Assembly (NCBI GenBank): GCA_030263715.1
Contig: SZPM01000032.1
Span: forward strand, 1-18,312
Source: ATM1 sp003577165
GTDB taxonomy: Bacteria > Armatimonadota > Fimbriimonadia > Fimbriimonadales > ATM1
Length of the DNA: 18,312 nucleotides
Reading direction: 5' to 3'
A model generated the notes under the pieces. It was given only the letters and a program-made list of their open reading frames with translations, ran no database searches and was not told the origin of the DNA. This document shows positions 7,542-14,857 of this stretch, one piece after another; the first letter of the stretch is position 1, and each line of letters opens with the position of its first letter. A program made the position numbers and the translations under genes.

Positions 7542-8284
7542 GCTGCGCTCTCCTGCGTCTGAACGATGGCCAGAAACACTCGCTCAAGTTTCTCTTCTCC
7601 CGACGCCTCGCGAAGTTGATCCAACGTTCCGATCGCGGCCACCTTCCCGTTGTGGATCACGCAGATCTCGTCACACAGCCTCTCCACCTCGCTCATGATG
7701 TGCGTGCTGAACACGATCGTCTTCCCATCCGCGCGCCGCTCCTCGATGAACTCCATGATCGTCTGAGACGCCAAGACGTCCAGCCCGGCCGTCGGTTCGT
7801 CGAAGAACAGAACGGGAGGATCGTGAAGCACCGTCCTCGCAAGGCTCACTCTCTGCTTCTGGCCCGTCGAAAGTTTGTCGCAGAGCCTGTCCTGAAAGTC
7901 CCCGATGCCCAATTTGCGAATCAACTCACCCGCGCGATCCCGCAGTTCTGAACCGGAAAGCCCGTAAAGCCTGCCGGCATAGTGGATCATCTCGCGCGCA
8001 GTAAGGCGCGCATAAACGGCTGTCGTAGAAGACAGAAACCCGATGCTGGCTCGCACCCTCTCAGGGTGCTCTGCGATGTCGAATCCGGCCACCGTCGCGC
8101 CGCCGCTCGTGGGAAGCAGCACGGTGCTGAGCATTCGCAGCAGCGTCGTCTTCCCGGCGCCGTTCGCGCCCAAGAGCCCGAAAACCTCCCCAGGCCGGCA
8201 TGAGAAACTCACGCCGTCCACCGCTCGCACCACCCCGCGCTTGGAATCCGAGAAGTGCTTGGTGAGATCTCGAACTTCGATCAT
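7538..8284 (-). CDS. ABC transporter ATP-binding protein, NatA-like
   Basis: 248 aa from ATG at 8284. A GTG four codons upstream (8296) is possible but would sit on a TATAGT box. Walker A GANGAGKT (39-46), Q-loop region near SSTTAV (85-90, with the usual Gln replaced), signature LSTGQKQR (138-145), Walker B VLFFDEPT (158-165) and switch His H195 in STHIMSE are present. The Gln-to-Ser/Thr appearance in the Q-loop (GFLSSTTAVYARLT) is common in NatA-type exporters. It energises the downstream ABC-2 permease, which it overlaps by 4 bp. No Shine-Dalgarno is evident. The gene is separated by 110 bp from the amidohydrolase upstream, so it probably has its own promoter. Confidence 0.92.
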   Translation of the reverse strand: MIEVRDLTKHFSDSKRGVVRAVDGVSFSCRPGEVFGLLGANGAGKTTLLRMLSTVLLPTSGGATVAGFDIAEHPERVRASIGFLSSTTAVYARLTAREMIHYAGRLYGLSGSELRDRAGELIRKLGIGDFQDRLCDKLSTGQKQRVSLARTVLHDPPVLFFDEPTAGLDVLASQTIMEFIEERRADGKTIVFSTHIMSEVERLCDEICVIHNGKVAAIGTLDQLREASGEEKLERVFLAIVQTQESAA

Positions 8285-8294
8285 CGCAGGCGGC

Positions 8295-8300
8295 ACTATA
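8295..8300 (-). promoter_or_regulatory. Possible -10 box (TATAGT) for the ABC exporter operon
   Basis: TATAGT on the minus strand ends 10 nt before the ATPase ATG. A start site about 7 nt downstream would give an almost leaderless transcript, which fits the absence of a ribosome site. No convincing -35 hexamer is visible 16-18 nt upstream. Confidence 0.25.
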
Positions 8301-8394
8301 CCGAGCCTTCAGCGAGGCGAGCGCACCCTGGAGCCGCGCCGTGGGCCCAAAGATGCAGCGTGTTCATGCCCTCAGGCCGGAAGCGCCGACGCGA

Positions 8395-9996
8395 TCATCG
8401 AGTCCCGGCGGAGCCAGACCGCTTCTGCGCAGCCACCATCTCCGCCACGTCCGCCAGCAATCGCTTCGCGTCGAACACGATTCCGTCCTTAATCGTGTAG
8501 CGGACGCCGCCCACTCGCTCCACTTTGCCGGTCGCGTCGTTCAGTCGCAGCGCGCCGGTTCCGTAAAGCACTTTTAGGTTCTGCAGCGGGTTCTCGTCCA
8601 CGACGATCAAGTCCGCCAGCATGCCCGCCTTCACGACCCCGAGAGAGAGTGGCTCGCCGCGCGCCTCGCAGAGGGTTGTCGCCCCGTTCATCGTCGCCGC
8701 CTGGATCACTTCGAGCGGATGGAACCCCGCCTCCTGGAGCAATTCCAATTCCAGCACATACCCGAATCCGTACGTCTGATAGATGAAACCAGAGTCGGAG
8801 CCGGTCGTAACGCGTCCTCCCATCTTCTTATAGTCGTTCACCAACCGGAACCACATCTGATAGAAGTTTCGCCAGGCGACTTCGTCCTCCGTCGTCCAAT
8901 CGAAGAAGTACGAGCCGTGCGCGGTTCTGCTTGGCTCGAAGAACTTCATCAGCGAGGGAAGCGTGTAACTCTCATGCCAGTCCGCTGTGCGGGCCCGCAT
9001 CACGTCGCGCCCGGCGGAATAAATCGTAAACGTCGGATCGAACACCGTTCCCAATTCCAACTGCTCGCGAAGGTAGGCATTCCACTGCGGGCTTCCGGGG
9101 GGGTGAATCTTGTCCCAGAGCCGAGCGACCTGACCGAACCGCCACTGTTCGTCACTGTAGTTCATTCCCGGCGGCCACGGCTGAACCACATGGTCCCTCA
9201 GCAGCGCTTCGAAGTGGCCGTAAAAGTGTGTGACCGTATCCAGCCCCAACCTGGCAGCGTCGAGCGCGTTCATCTGCGCGACACCCATCTGGCCCAGGTG
9301 CGCTGTTGATCCCATCTTGAACTTCTTCGACTCGTCCAGGAGAGCAGCCATGATGTCGGGCTCGTGCGAGCCGAGTTTCAGGCCGTCGACGCCGTTCGCA
9401 GCCGCCCATCGAACCCACCTTCTCGCCTTCTCCGGCGAGTCCACCCCCCCCTCGCTCCATCCCGAACCGGGACGCTGGAAGTTCCAGATGCGAGGTGCGA
9501 CGATCTCGTTTCTTGCGCTCCTCTCCTTCTCGCGCACCGTAAATGAGTGAGCCGCGAGCGGCACTCCGCGGACCGTTGTCACGCCATGCGCCATCCAGAG
9601 TTTGTAGGCGTACTCGGCGTCTGCGTTCTTCGGCGCCCCCCCGGCGTGAACGTGCATGTCCACAAATCCGGGTAGCACGAACTTGCCCTTCGCGTCGACT
9701 TCGTAATCCGCGTCGCGCGGAGGGCGCCCCGTGCGATCGGGAACACCGGGAGTTCCGGCGGTAAGGATCGCCTGAATTCGATTGCCGGAGATCACGATGT
9801 CCACCGGCCCGATGGGCGGAGAGCCCGTGCCGTCTATCAAAGTCGCCCCGCGCAGCACCAACGTCTTGAACGGGCCGGCCCCCTCGCCCGGCTTCCTGTC
9901 GGGCGCAGGCTTGAGTTCCTGCCCAGCCGAGGCCGAAGCGATCGCAAACGCGCAGAGCAGCGAGAGAATTCGAGGCGTCACCGTAACCACGAGCAC
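8395..9996 (-). CDS. Exported metal-dependent amidohydrolase (imidazolonepropionase-like)
   Basis: 533 aa from GTG at 9996, which has GGAG about 10 nt upstream; GTGs at 9990 and 9981 are alternatives. The N-terminus has a hydrophobic stretch (about 10-24, ILSLLCAFAIASASA) ending AxA-like before GQE, a probable signal peptide. The amidohydrolase fold shows LPGFVDMHVHAG (H115, H117), K207 in GLKLGS as the bridging lysine position, H233 in TAHLGQ, H257 in VTHFYGH and D401 in TTGSDSG. The flanking beta-sandwich is ATLIDGTG at the front and GMLADLIVVDENP (458-470) at the end. Relatives hydrolyse cyclic amides, prolidine-type peptides or similar substrates. The complete ligand set indicates an active hydrolase in the periplasm or outside. 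Substrate unknown. Not obviously in an operon with its neighbours. Confidence 0.9.
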   Translation of the reverse strand: MLVVTVTPRILSLLCAFAIASASAGQELKPAPDRKPGEGAGPFKTLVLRGATLIDGTGSPPIGPVDIVISGNRIQAILTAGTPGVPDRTGRPPRDADYEVDAKGKFVLPGFVDMHVHAGGAPKNADAEYAYKLWMAHGVTTVRGVPLAAHSFTVREKERSARNEIVAPRIWNFQRPGSGWSEGGVDSPEKARRWVRWAAANGVDGLKLGSHEPDIMAALLDESKKFKMGSTAHLGQMGVAQMNALDAARLGLDTVTHFYGHFEALLRDHVVQPWPPGMNYSDEQWRFGQVARLWDKIHPPGSPQWNAYLREQLELGTVFDPTFTIYSAGRDVMRARTADWHESYTLPSLMKFFEPSRTAHGSYFFDWTTEDEVAWRNFYQMWFRLVNDYKKMGGRVTTGSDSGFIYQTYGFGYVLELELLQEAGFHPLEVIQAATMNGATTLCEARGEPLSLGVVKAGMLADLIVVDENPLQNLKVLYGTGALRLNDATGKVERVGGVRYTIKDGIVFDAKRLLADVAEMVAAQKRSGSAGTR

Positions 9997-10024
9997 TCTA
10001 CTTCGCTCTCCGCCCGTGGCATAC

Positions 10025-10063
10025 CTGCCCCCTGCTCTGCGGGAAACATACCCGCGAGGGCAG
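10025..10063. other. Imperfect hairpin in the gap before the amidohydrolase
   Basis: Inner arms GCGGG (10039-10043) and CCCGC (10051-10055) flank a 7-nt loop. Outer arms CTGCCC (10025-10030) and GGGCAG (10058-10063) are complementary but offset by an asymmetric internal loop. It lies between the SUMF1-domain gene and the amidohydrolase, both on the minus strand, and has no T tract. It may weaken read-through or be coincidental. Confidence 0.25.
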
Positions 10064-10135
10064 CCCAACTCACTCCGGCATCGATGGGGCAGCGAGGAAA
10101 GCCGAATCACCCGAACAGGCAAGTGCAGATCCGCC

Positions 10136-10966
10136 TCATTCGGATGCCACATGATGCGCATCCCGGCAGCAGCGGAACCCATGGAGGCAGAGATTCCTCC
10201 ACTCGATGAAGAAACCAAATCGGCTCGGATTCACGACGCGTTCATCGGGCCCCGCCGAGAAACGCGCTCGCACCCTGAAGAACAGCGGGGCTTCCGAGCG
10301 GTTCGCTTCGAACCAGGACGCACTCTTGAGCACGCGCTGCGTCCCCGTGCTCGGACCGCTCGGGTCTCGTTCCTCCTGCGCGATAGTGCACCGGTAATCG
10401 TCGGCGTACCAATCGGAGCACCACTCGTGCCCCGATCCCATGAGGTCCAAGAGTCCGAGGTCGTTCGCCGGGGGGGCGCCGACTCCAAACCTCGCAACGC
10501 GTTCGAACCCGTCGTCGCGCTTCTGAGACCAGAAAGACTCCGGAATCGAGTCCCCCCACGGGTAAATCCGCGACGGACTGTCTCCCATAGCCGCCGCCTC
10601 CCACTCCGCTTCCGTCGGAAGCCTCTTCCCAGCCCACGCAGCGAAGTCTGCCGCATCGAACCACGAGACTCCAAGCATCGGCAAGTCTGCGAAACTCTTA
10701 AATCTTCGAGCCTGTCGCAAGTAGAGGAATTCCGACTCGCGCAAACCACGATCCTTCAGATATATGCAGAACTCCGCGACGGACACTTTGCGTTCGTCCA
10801 TGTAGAACGACGACACGACCACCGGGATATCCGGTTCATCCCCCACTTCGACGGCCGCCTCCCGCGCGGAGTATCCGTAGAGAATTCGGCGCTCCGGAAC
10901 CAGGATCTCTTTCGAAAGCCCATCCCGCACTCGCCTCGGCGCGCTTCGAACCTGGTTAGCATCCAT
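10136..10966 (-). CDS. SUMF1/FGE-sulfatase-domain protein, non-FGE type
   Basis: 276 aa from ATG at 10966. A short N-terminal region is followed by a complete formylglycine-generating-enzyme fold: SFYMDERKVSVAEF (53-66), MLGVSWFDAADFAAWAGKRL (97-116), PTEAEWEAAA (117-126), YPWGD (135-139), DLMGSGHEWCSDWY (174-187), RVLKSASW (211-218) and the terminal HGFRCCRD (262-269). True FGEs carry two catalytic cysteines shortly after the RGGSW-type strand. Here that segment (218-236) has none, so formylglycine synthesis is unlikely. Such domains are widely re-used in bacteria, for example with kinases or as ligand-binding (C-type-lectin-like) modules. No signal peptide is evident. It is the last gene of the leftward run, 30 bp downstream of the small membrane protein gene at 10997. 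Fold certain, role unknown. Confidence 0.85.
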   Translation of the reverse strand: MDANQVRSAPRRVRDGLSKEILVPERRILYGYSAREAAVEVGDEPDIPVVVSSFYMDERKVSVAEFCIYLKDRGLRESEFLYLRQARRFKSFADLPMLGVSWFDAADFAAWAGKRLPTEAEWEAAAMGDSPSRIYPWGDSIPESFWSQKRDDGFERVARFGVGAPPANDLGLLDLMGSGHEWCSDWYADDYRCTIAQEERDPSGPSTGTQRVLKSASWFEANRSEAPLFFRVRARFSAGPDERVVNPSRFGFFIEWRNLCLHGFRCCRDAHHVASE

Positions 10967-10996
10967 TATCGCGACATCGAACTGAAGAGTCCTCTC

Positions 10997-11497
10997 TCAC
11001 TCCACGGTCGTCCGCGTCCGGTCCAGCAGTGGCGGCATGGGCCTGTCGAACCTCACCCCGCGCGCCGCCAGTTCGTCCGCGAGGGTGCTGCCCGACGGCG
11101 TTCGCCGATTCGCCGTAAGTAACAGCCCACCGCCCGGCAGGCGGAGCGTCAGAAACCTCGTTGAGTCGTGGGACGCAGCCAGTCGACCGAACAACGGATC
11201 GCGTCCGGGATGCGCGGCGATTTCATCGTAGGGAAAGCGCCTCTTCCAAAGCGGCGTCCGTATCTCCACGTCCGAATCGCCGAAACGGAACGACGCCGCA
11301 CGCGCGTTAGCGTAGGCCAAACAGGATCGCAGTACAAACCAACTCAAGATCGCGACGACTGCGTATCGAACCTCGACCCCAATGGACGCCGTTCTCGGCC
11401 AGGACGTAGGCGCCGACAGGAACAGGAATGTAGCGAACAGCGCACCGAGCGCCAGCGACACCCAATAGACTTTTGTTTGGCCCTGCAAGACATTCAT
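10997..11497 (-). CDS. Hypothetical membrane protein, two helices plus PH-like domain
   Basis: 166 aa from ATG at 11497. Two hydrophobic segments (about 11-28 and 43-63) are followed by a soluble, strand-rich region: ASFRFGDSDVEIRTPLWKRR (68-87), PYDEIAAHPG (89-98), FLTLRLPGGGLLLTANRR (115-132). The alternation and the IRTPLW...PYDEI pattern resemble bacterial PH (YdbT/YcxB-like) domains that follow a helical hairpin. The gene at 12345 has the same layout with little sequence similarity. Followed by the SUMF1 gene after 30 bp and preceded by a 36-bp gap. No family name can be given with confidence. Confidence 0.7.
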   Translation of the reverse strand: MNVLQGQTKVYWVSLALGALFATFLFLSAPTSWPRTASIGVEVRYAVVAILSWFVLRSCLAYANARAASFRFGDSDVEIRTPLWKRRFPYDEIAAHPGRDPLFGRLAASHDSTRFLTLRLPGGGLLLTANRRTPSGSTLADELAARGVRFDRPMPPLLDRTRTTVE

Positions 11498-11533
11498 GTG
11501 CGCCTATTGATGCAGGATCACTCCCCTACGCCG

Positions 11534-11890
11534 TTACAAACACCGTTCGAGACCCTCGTGCGGTTTGTCCGTCCAGCCCTCCCAAGGCATCTTGGGACTT
11601 GCGCTCGCCCAATCTTCGCATCGATAGAGATACACGCCGTTCGCCGCTGCCCACTTCGACACCATCGCATCGATCGGCACGTCCGGTGCGGGGAACTCCA
11701 CCTGCAAGTTCTGCCAATCTTCGCCGATCCCCGTCCAAGTCATCAAATGCTCCCCTTCGCGAATGAACTTGAACGGAAAGTCGAACGGCGAATAACCAGC
11801 AATCCAAGAGAGGTTCAACCAGTAGTCCGGCGTCGGGTAGGTTATATTCAAGATGCCCTCCGTCCTCTCGATGGTCAACTCGTCTCTCAC
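11534..11890 (-). CDS. Hypothetical protein; possibly the second half of a TGA-split gene
   Basis: 118 aa from GTG at 11890, the only in-frame start after an in-frame TGA at 11920-11918. Soluble, Trp/Tyr/Pro-rich (YPTPDYWLNLSWIAGY, WTGIGEDWQNLQVEFPAPD), like many small immunity or accessory proteins; no family recognised. No ribosome site precedes the GTG. The nine codons between the TGA and the GTG read WDAEEWLSD and look coding, and the same frame continues upstream into the 11918-12247 ORF, which ends with that TGA. The two may be one gene interrupted by a nonsense codon, or coupled genes. Confidence that it is coding is good; confidence in the start is low. Confidence 0.65.
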   Translation of the reverse strand: MRDELTIERTEGILNITYPTPDYWLNLSWIAGYSPFDFPFKFIREGEHLMTWTGIGEDWQNLQVEFPAPDVPIDAMVSKWAAANGVYLYRCEDWASASPKMPWEGWTDKPHEGLERCL

Positions 11891-11917
11891 ATCGGATAGC
11901 CATTCTTCGGCATCCCA

Positions 11918-12247
11918 TCAGCACGCCTCATAGATGCGAAACCAAGTAGACTTACCCACCGATTCGACGACGGAAGTCCGCTCATCCGCTCCAAGCGCCA
12001 CCGCAAGGCTGTGAAGCCGCACGCGTCCCATCGTCGCAAAGCACCGGGCCATCTTGACTTCCTTCTTTCGCAGCGGCAAGATCATCTCCGTCGGCTCCAT
12101 GCAGCCTGCCTCGCGGAGGGGCCCTCCCCAAAGACGCAAGATCGTCCTCTCGCCGCGCTGCACCGCGTAGACCACATGTGCTCTCCAGTCCACGATCTCA
12201 ACTCTACTCTTGGCCGCCCGCCTCCCGGACTCCTTCCGACCTCTCAC
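11918..12247 (-). CDS. Hypothetical protein; possibly the first half of a TGA-split gene
   Basis: 109 aa from GTG at 12247; GTG at 12193 would give 91 aa. The frame stays open to 12490 but only by entering the 182-aa membrane gene, so the true start is downstream of 12345. Contains VEIVDWRAHVVYAVQRGERT, MEPTEMILPLRKKE and VVESVGKSTWFRIYEAC, looking like a small mixed alpha/beta protein. No family recognised. Its TGA is directly in frame with the following 118-aa ORF with no other stop between. A coding-like scrap in a different frame lies just upstream (12253-12344), suggesting local rearrangement. Confidence 0.55.
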   Translation of the reverse strand: MRGRKESGRRAAKSRVEIVDWRAHVVYAVQRGERTILRLWGGPLREAGCMEPTEMILPLRKKEVKMARCFATMGRVRLHSLAVALGADERTSVVESVGKSTWFRIYEAC

Positions 12248-12344
12248 GGCGCCTACGGCCCGTCCGGCACGCTCCGCGCATAAGCCCTCACCCAGTCCCG
12301 AAACTGCGCCTCCGTCGGAATGCGCGAACCGACACAGCAGCAGG

Positions 12345-12893
12345 CTAAACGTCCTCTGCCGAGCCCCCCAACTCCTGCGTTCGGTCGCCGTCCTGTTCGA
12401 GGAGTCGGACCAACTCCCGAGCCACAGGATCGAGTCTGCGAAGCGCGATCGGTAACCTCTCCGTTTGGTCAGTAAGTACGACGATGTCAATGAGATAGGA
12501 CAGGTTGATCTTTGGACTCAACATCGGCGCAGTGGAGATGCGTCTCGACAAGTCGATCTCCCCGACGGTTTGGCCCTCGTACTTCGCGGAGAGGCGCGTG
12601 CCGCGAACTTCGTACCGATACGTGTAGACGCGCCTTGCGACGAGCGTGAGAAAAGCGACTCGGGCGAGGATCAAGGCCAGCCCAAAGAGCAGAGAGAATG
12701 TGAGCAGTCCACCGACAGCCAGCGCGATCCGCCCATCGGAACTTGTGTGCCACTCTCGAACAAACGCCGTAACGCCAAGTACGATCGCCAGAGATACGAG
12801 GCCCAACAGCAAGATCTCAAGAATGAGCATACGGGACAGAAACCGTAGTGCTTTCTCCTGACCCTGGTGGACAAAAACGCGAGCGTCAGTCAT
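12345..12893 (-). CDS. Hypothetical membrane protein, two helices plus YcxB/PH-like domain
   Basis: 182 aa from ATG at 12893, overlapping the upstream gene's stop by 8 bp, which supports the start and coupling. Helices lie at about 22-45 and 56-80. The C-terminal part YTYRYEVRGTRLSAKYEGQT (90-109), GEIDLSRR (111-118), INLSYLIDIVVLTDQTERLP (129-148) and a final helix (153-166) resembles the strand pattern plus capping helix of YcxB-type PH domains. The architecture is the same as in the protein at 10997-11497. Function unknown. Genes of this kind are often found as small accessory or immunity-like membrane proteins. Confidence 0.72.
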   Translation of the reverse strand: MTDARVFVHQGQEKALRFLSRMLILEILLLGLVSLAIVLGVTAFVREWHTSSDGRIALAVGGLLTFSLLFGLALILARVAFLTLVARRVYTYRYEVRGTRLSAKYEGQTVGEIDLSRRISTAPMLSPKINLSYLIDIVVLTDQTERLPIALRRLDPVARELVRLLEQDGDRTQELGGSAEDV

Positions 12894-13395
12894 AGGATGA
12901 ACTAAGCCTGTCCTCTACCATGCTCAAAACAGTAGCAGGGCCATTACCGAGGGCAGTCGCGGAATGTGAGGGCAATCGCAACCTCGACAAGTCTGGGGTG
13001 GATACGTCACATTCATCTCGGCCACCTGCGCCTGGCGGATCGGTCCCCTGCGTTCCGCCCTCGCCCGGGCGCCGTCGCGCTAAAGAGAAGAACGCGGCGA
13101 ACAGCACGCCTCCGATCAACATTAGAAGAAGCCCAGATAACTTCCAGAGCGGGCTTGCGGAGGCATTGAGCCCCATAAAGGTCGAAAGTGATGCCAGCGA
13201 GAGGAGCATATACAAAGTGTAGTTGTCTCCGATTCGCCGGCGATGAGAACTCGCGAGGTATGCGATCACTACTGTAGCAGTAATCACGACTGGCACAACA
13301 TTGCTCGGCTGCGTGATGCAGAAGAACGCGCCGGCCGTAACGGCAAGCCCGAAGATCAGGTCGAGCATGACTCTCCGTGTGATCGCCACTCGCAT
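12886..13395 (-). CDS. Hypothetical integral membrane protein (four helices)
   Basis: 169 aa from ATG at 13395; a GTG codon immediately precedes it. Hydrophobic segments at about 10-28, 32-49, 58-77 and 85-105 are followed by an Arg/Pro/Gly-rich, probably disordered cytoplasmic tail (107-169). The gene overlaps the next gene by 8 bp (ATGACTGA). Its ATG touches the stop of a possible 42-aa ORF (TGATG). No family recognised. The helical hairpin plus disordered tail gives no functional clue. Confidence 0.65.
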   Translation of the reverse strand: MRVAITRRVMLDLIFGLAVTAGAFFCITQPSNVVPVVITATVVIAYLASSHRRRIGDNYTLYMLLSLASLSTFMGLNASASPLWKLSGLLLMLIGGVLFAAFFSLARRRPGEGGTQGTDPPGAGGRDECDVSTPDLSRLRLPSHSATALGNGPATVLSMVEDRLSSSYD

Positions 13396-13523
13396 CACTC
13401 ACGGTCTCCAAAACAGGTCGCGTCCCGAACCAAGCACGATCCACCCGCGAGTCCCAACCGATAACCGCGTTCGCCAGCGAGCCGAGAATTCCTGGCAACC
13501 TCCGTCAACTCTTCTGCCACCAT
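13395..13523 (-). CDS. Possible 42-aa micro-ORF between two membrane-protein genes
   Basis: ATG at 13523 begins 3 bp after the stop of the 13527-14072 gene, and its TGA shares one base with the ATG at 13395. The peptide (MVAEELTEVARNSRLAGERG at the start) is hydrophilic and of unknown type. Support is positional only: it fills the gap almost exactly. Third-position GC is lower than in its neighbours by my count, and a second frame over the same bases also stays open. Confidence 0.3.
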   Translation of the reverse strand: MVAEELTEVARNSRLAGERGYRLGLAGGSCLVRDATCFGDRE

Positions 13524-13526
13524 CTC

Positions 13527-14072
13527 TCAGAGCGAATCAACGACCCTATTAAAGCACTCCCAAACACGTTGCGCGTTCTTCGGCGTCGGCTCCCGCGTCA
13601 CCCTCTCCAACGCCGCCTTGAGGGACCGAATTTCCGGATACTGGGCATCGTCCAGGCCTGCCAACTTGCCGAGCGCATCGCGCGCCACTCGGGCAGCCTC
13701 CTCCCGTTCCTCGGGCGTGCAATCCTCGTCTAGCTCCGGTAGAGCGAAGTCACCGGGCAAAAGCGACGCATCGCGGCGCCACCACCTCGGACCCATCGAG
13801 GGTGAAAACAGCAGGTAGAGCATCGCGCCGACGGTAATGAGCAGCGACGACGCCCCAAGAAGAATCCCGGCGCCCCGCCACCGCAGCATCGATGTCGAAA
13901 GGTACCCAAACCAAGCCAGCGACAGCATCAGGCCAACATAGGAGAGCGTCCACGCCCACCTGCCCCCTGGCGCTTCTCGCCGACGCGCCGACTTCGATGT
14001 CACGTACCAGAGCAGGCCGACGATGATCGGAAGTATGGGAACGACAAGTTCAAAAAACGTGAGCGACAGCAT
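13527..14072 (-). CDS. Hypothetical membrane protein (three helices plus soluble helical tail)
   Basis: 181 aa from ATG at 14072, with an AGGT element about 17 nt upstream (weak). Helices at about 4-24, 40-60 and 68-89, then a WW-containing junction (97-98) and an acidic, helical cytoplasmic domain (about 110-181: LDEDCTPEEREEAARVARDA and onward to NRVVDSL). The tail looks like a small helical bundle. No family recognised. It is the first gene downstream of the first copy of the 46-bp repeat. Confidence 0.7.
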   Translation of the reverse strand: MLSLTFFELVVPILPIIVGLLWYVTSKSARRREAPGGRWAWTLSYVGLMLSLAWFGYLSTSMLRWRGAGILLGASSLLITVGAMLYLLFSPSMGPRWWRRDASLLPGDFALPELDEDCTPEEREEAARVARDALGKLAGLDDAQYPEIRSLKAALERVTREPTPKNAQRVWECFNRVVDSL

Positions 14073-14170
14073 ACGAACGAATCGCTTAGTACCTCAGAGC
14101 TGCAGATCGCCTGGCGAATCGAGCCCACGCCTCGGAACGCAGCGAAGTGCTGGACGCTCCAGACTTCCAC

Positions 14171-14216
14171 ACATCGCCCCCACCGTCTCGCCGTAAGTCG
14201 CCTGCGCCCGGTTCAC
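14171..14216. repeat. 46-bp repeat, copy A
   Basis: It matches 18218-18263 with five mismatches in 46 bp (about 89%). On the minus strand it begins gtgaaccgggcgcag and contains cggcgagacggt. That strand reads [15 protein letters not shown] with no stop, and the frame continues to a TGA at 14096-14094 (40 codons). The repeat begins within the last codons of the upstream gene (its TGA is at 14215-14213). See copy B for the parallel context. Confidence 0.8.
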
Positions 14217-14623
14217 GTCTTCGCGCCGCCATTCTCAATTTCATCCGCAAGGCTAATGGCCCGCGTCGCATCGAGCACGAGCCGAGTTGGCGATTCGATG
14301 TCCTTCAGCAATTGAGGCAGAAAGTAAGGTTCGTCAACGGATAAGATCGACAAAGTGCACTCGCGAATTATTGGGTCTGCAGGCTGAGGAAGATGCGTCA
14401 GACCCCTCTGCTTAAACATCTCACCATAGCTCTGCAATAGGAGGACCCGCTCCCCTACGTCCGTTAGGTGCTCGGCGACTTTGCGTATCGTGCACCAGGC
14501 TGGACAGTAGGGAACAAGTGCGTTCATGAACTGCCCCAAACGCTTGCGACGGCCAATCAAGACCGCGGCGACCTCAAGCAGCCTCTCCTTCAATTCGTCC
14601 AACTCGATGCTTTCTTCACTCAT
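14213..14623 (-). CDS. Hypothetical soluble helical protein
   Basis: 136 aa from ATG at 14623 ([20 protein letters not shown]); an upstream GTG at 14638 would add five residues. Mostly helical: an acidic N-terminal helix (1-25), a Cys pair in [10 protein letters not shown], then [20 protein letters not shown] and a C-terminal helix ending [11 protein letters not shown]. No family recognised. Size, solubility and position just upstream of a repeat copy would suit a small immunity-type protein, but that is inference only. The gap to the upstream 62-aa gene is 45 bp. Confidence 0.6.
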
Positions 14624-14668
14624 AGCGAATTCGCACACATCTCACCGACATGTGTCTCCCACAGCGGT

Positions 14669-14857
14669 CTACTCGCGGTGCCGCTTCGATAGCAGCCACA
14701 GAACAACGAAGATGACAATGTGACTAACCACCGAGACGAACACCAACTTAGCGCTGTTGGAGCCGTATTTCACAAGGGCGTCAGAAAGGAGATATGCGCC
14801 AAGCGCAAGCCCGATGATCGCCGCTCCGCCGAGTGTAAGCACGATCCAGTTCGTCAT
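14669..14857 (-). CDS. Small two-helix membrane protein (62 aa)
   Basis: ATG at 14857 overlaps the preceding stop as ATGA. The peptide is almost wholly two hydrophobic helices (about 4-24 WIVLTLGGAAIIGLALGAYL and 38-57 VFVSVVSHIVIFVVLWLLSK) joined by a short loop, with a basic C-terminus (KRHRE). The size and hairpin shape resemble small membrane regulators, or toxin/holin-like peptides, but no family is recognised. Translation is probably coupled to the gene at 14854. Confidence 0.65.
   Translation of the reverse strand: MTNWIVLTLGGAAIIGLALGAYLLSDALVKYGSNSAKLVFVSVVSHIVIFVVLWLLSKRHRE

Noticed and set aside
10025..10063. Intrinsic terminator after the SUMF1 gene
   Set aside because: A hairpin exists but has an asymmetric internal loop and no T tract, so it is listed only as an imperfect hairpin.
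10136..10966. Formylglycine-generating enzyme / sulfatase maturation
   Set aside because: The catalytic cysteine pair is absent from the segment after the RVLKSASW strand, and no sulfatase gene is in the window.
9782..11122. 446-codon plus-strand open frame
   Set aside because: Runs antisense across the amidohydrolase and SUMF1 genes, both with full motif sets. The Arg/Pro-rich translation is typical of a GC-rich shadow frame.
12248..12490. Upstream extension of the 109-aa ORF to a TTG at 12490
   Set aside because: It overlaps the end of the 182-aa membrane protein gene in another frame and has low-complexity Arg/Ser content. A GTG at 12247 is the more sensible start.
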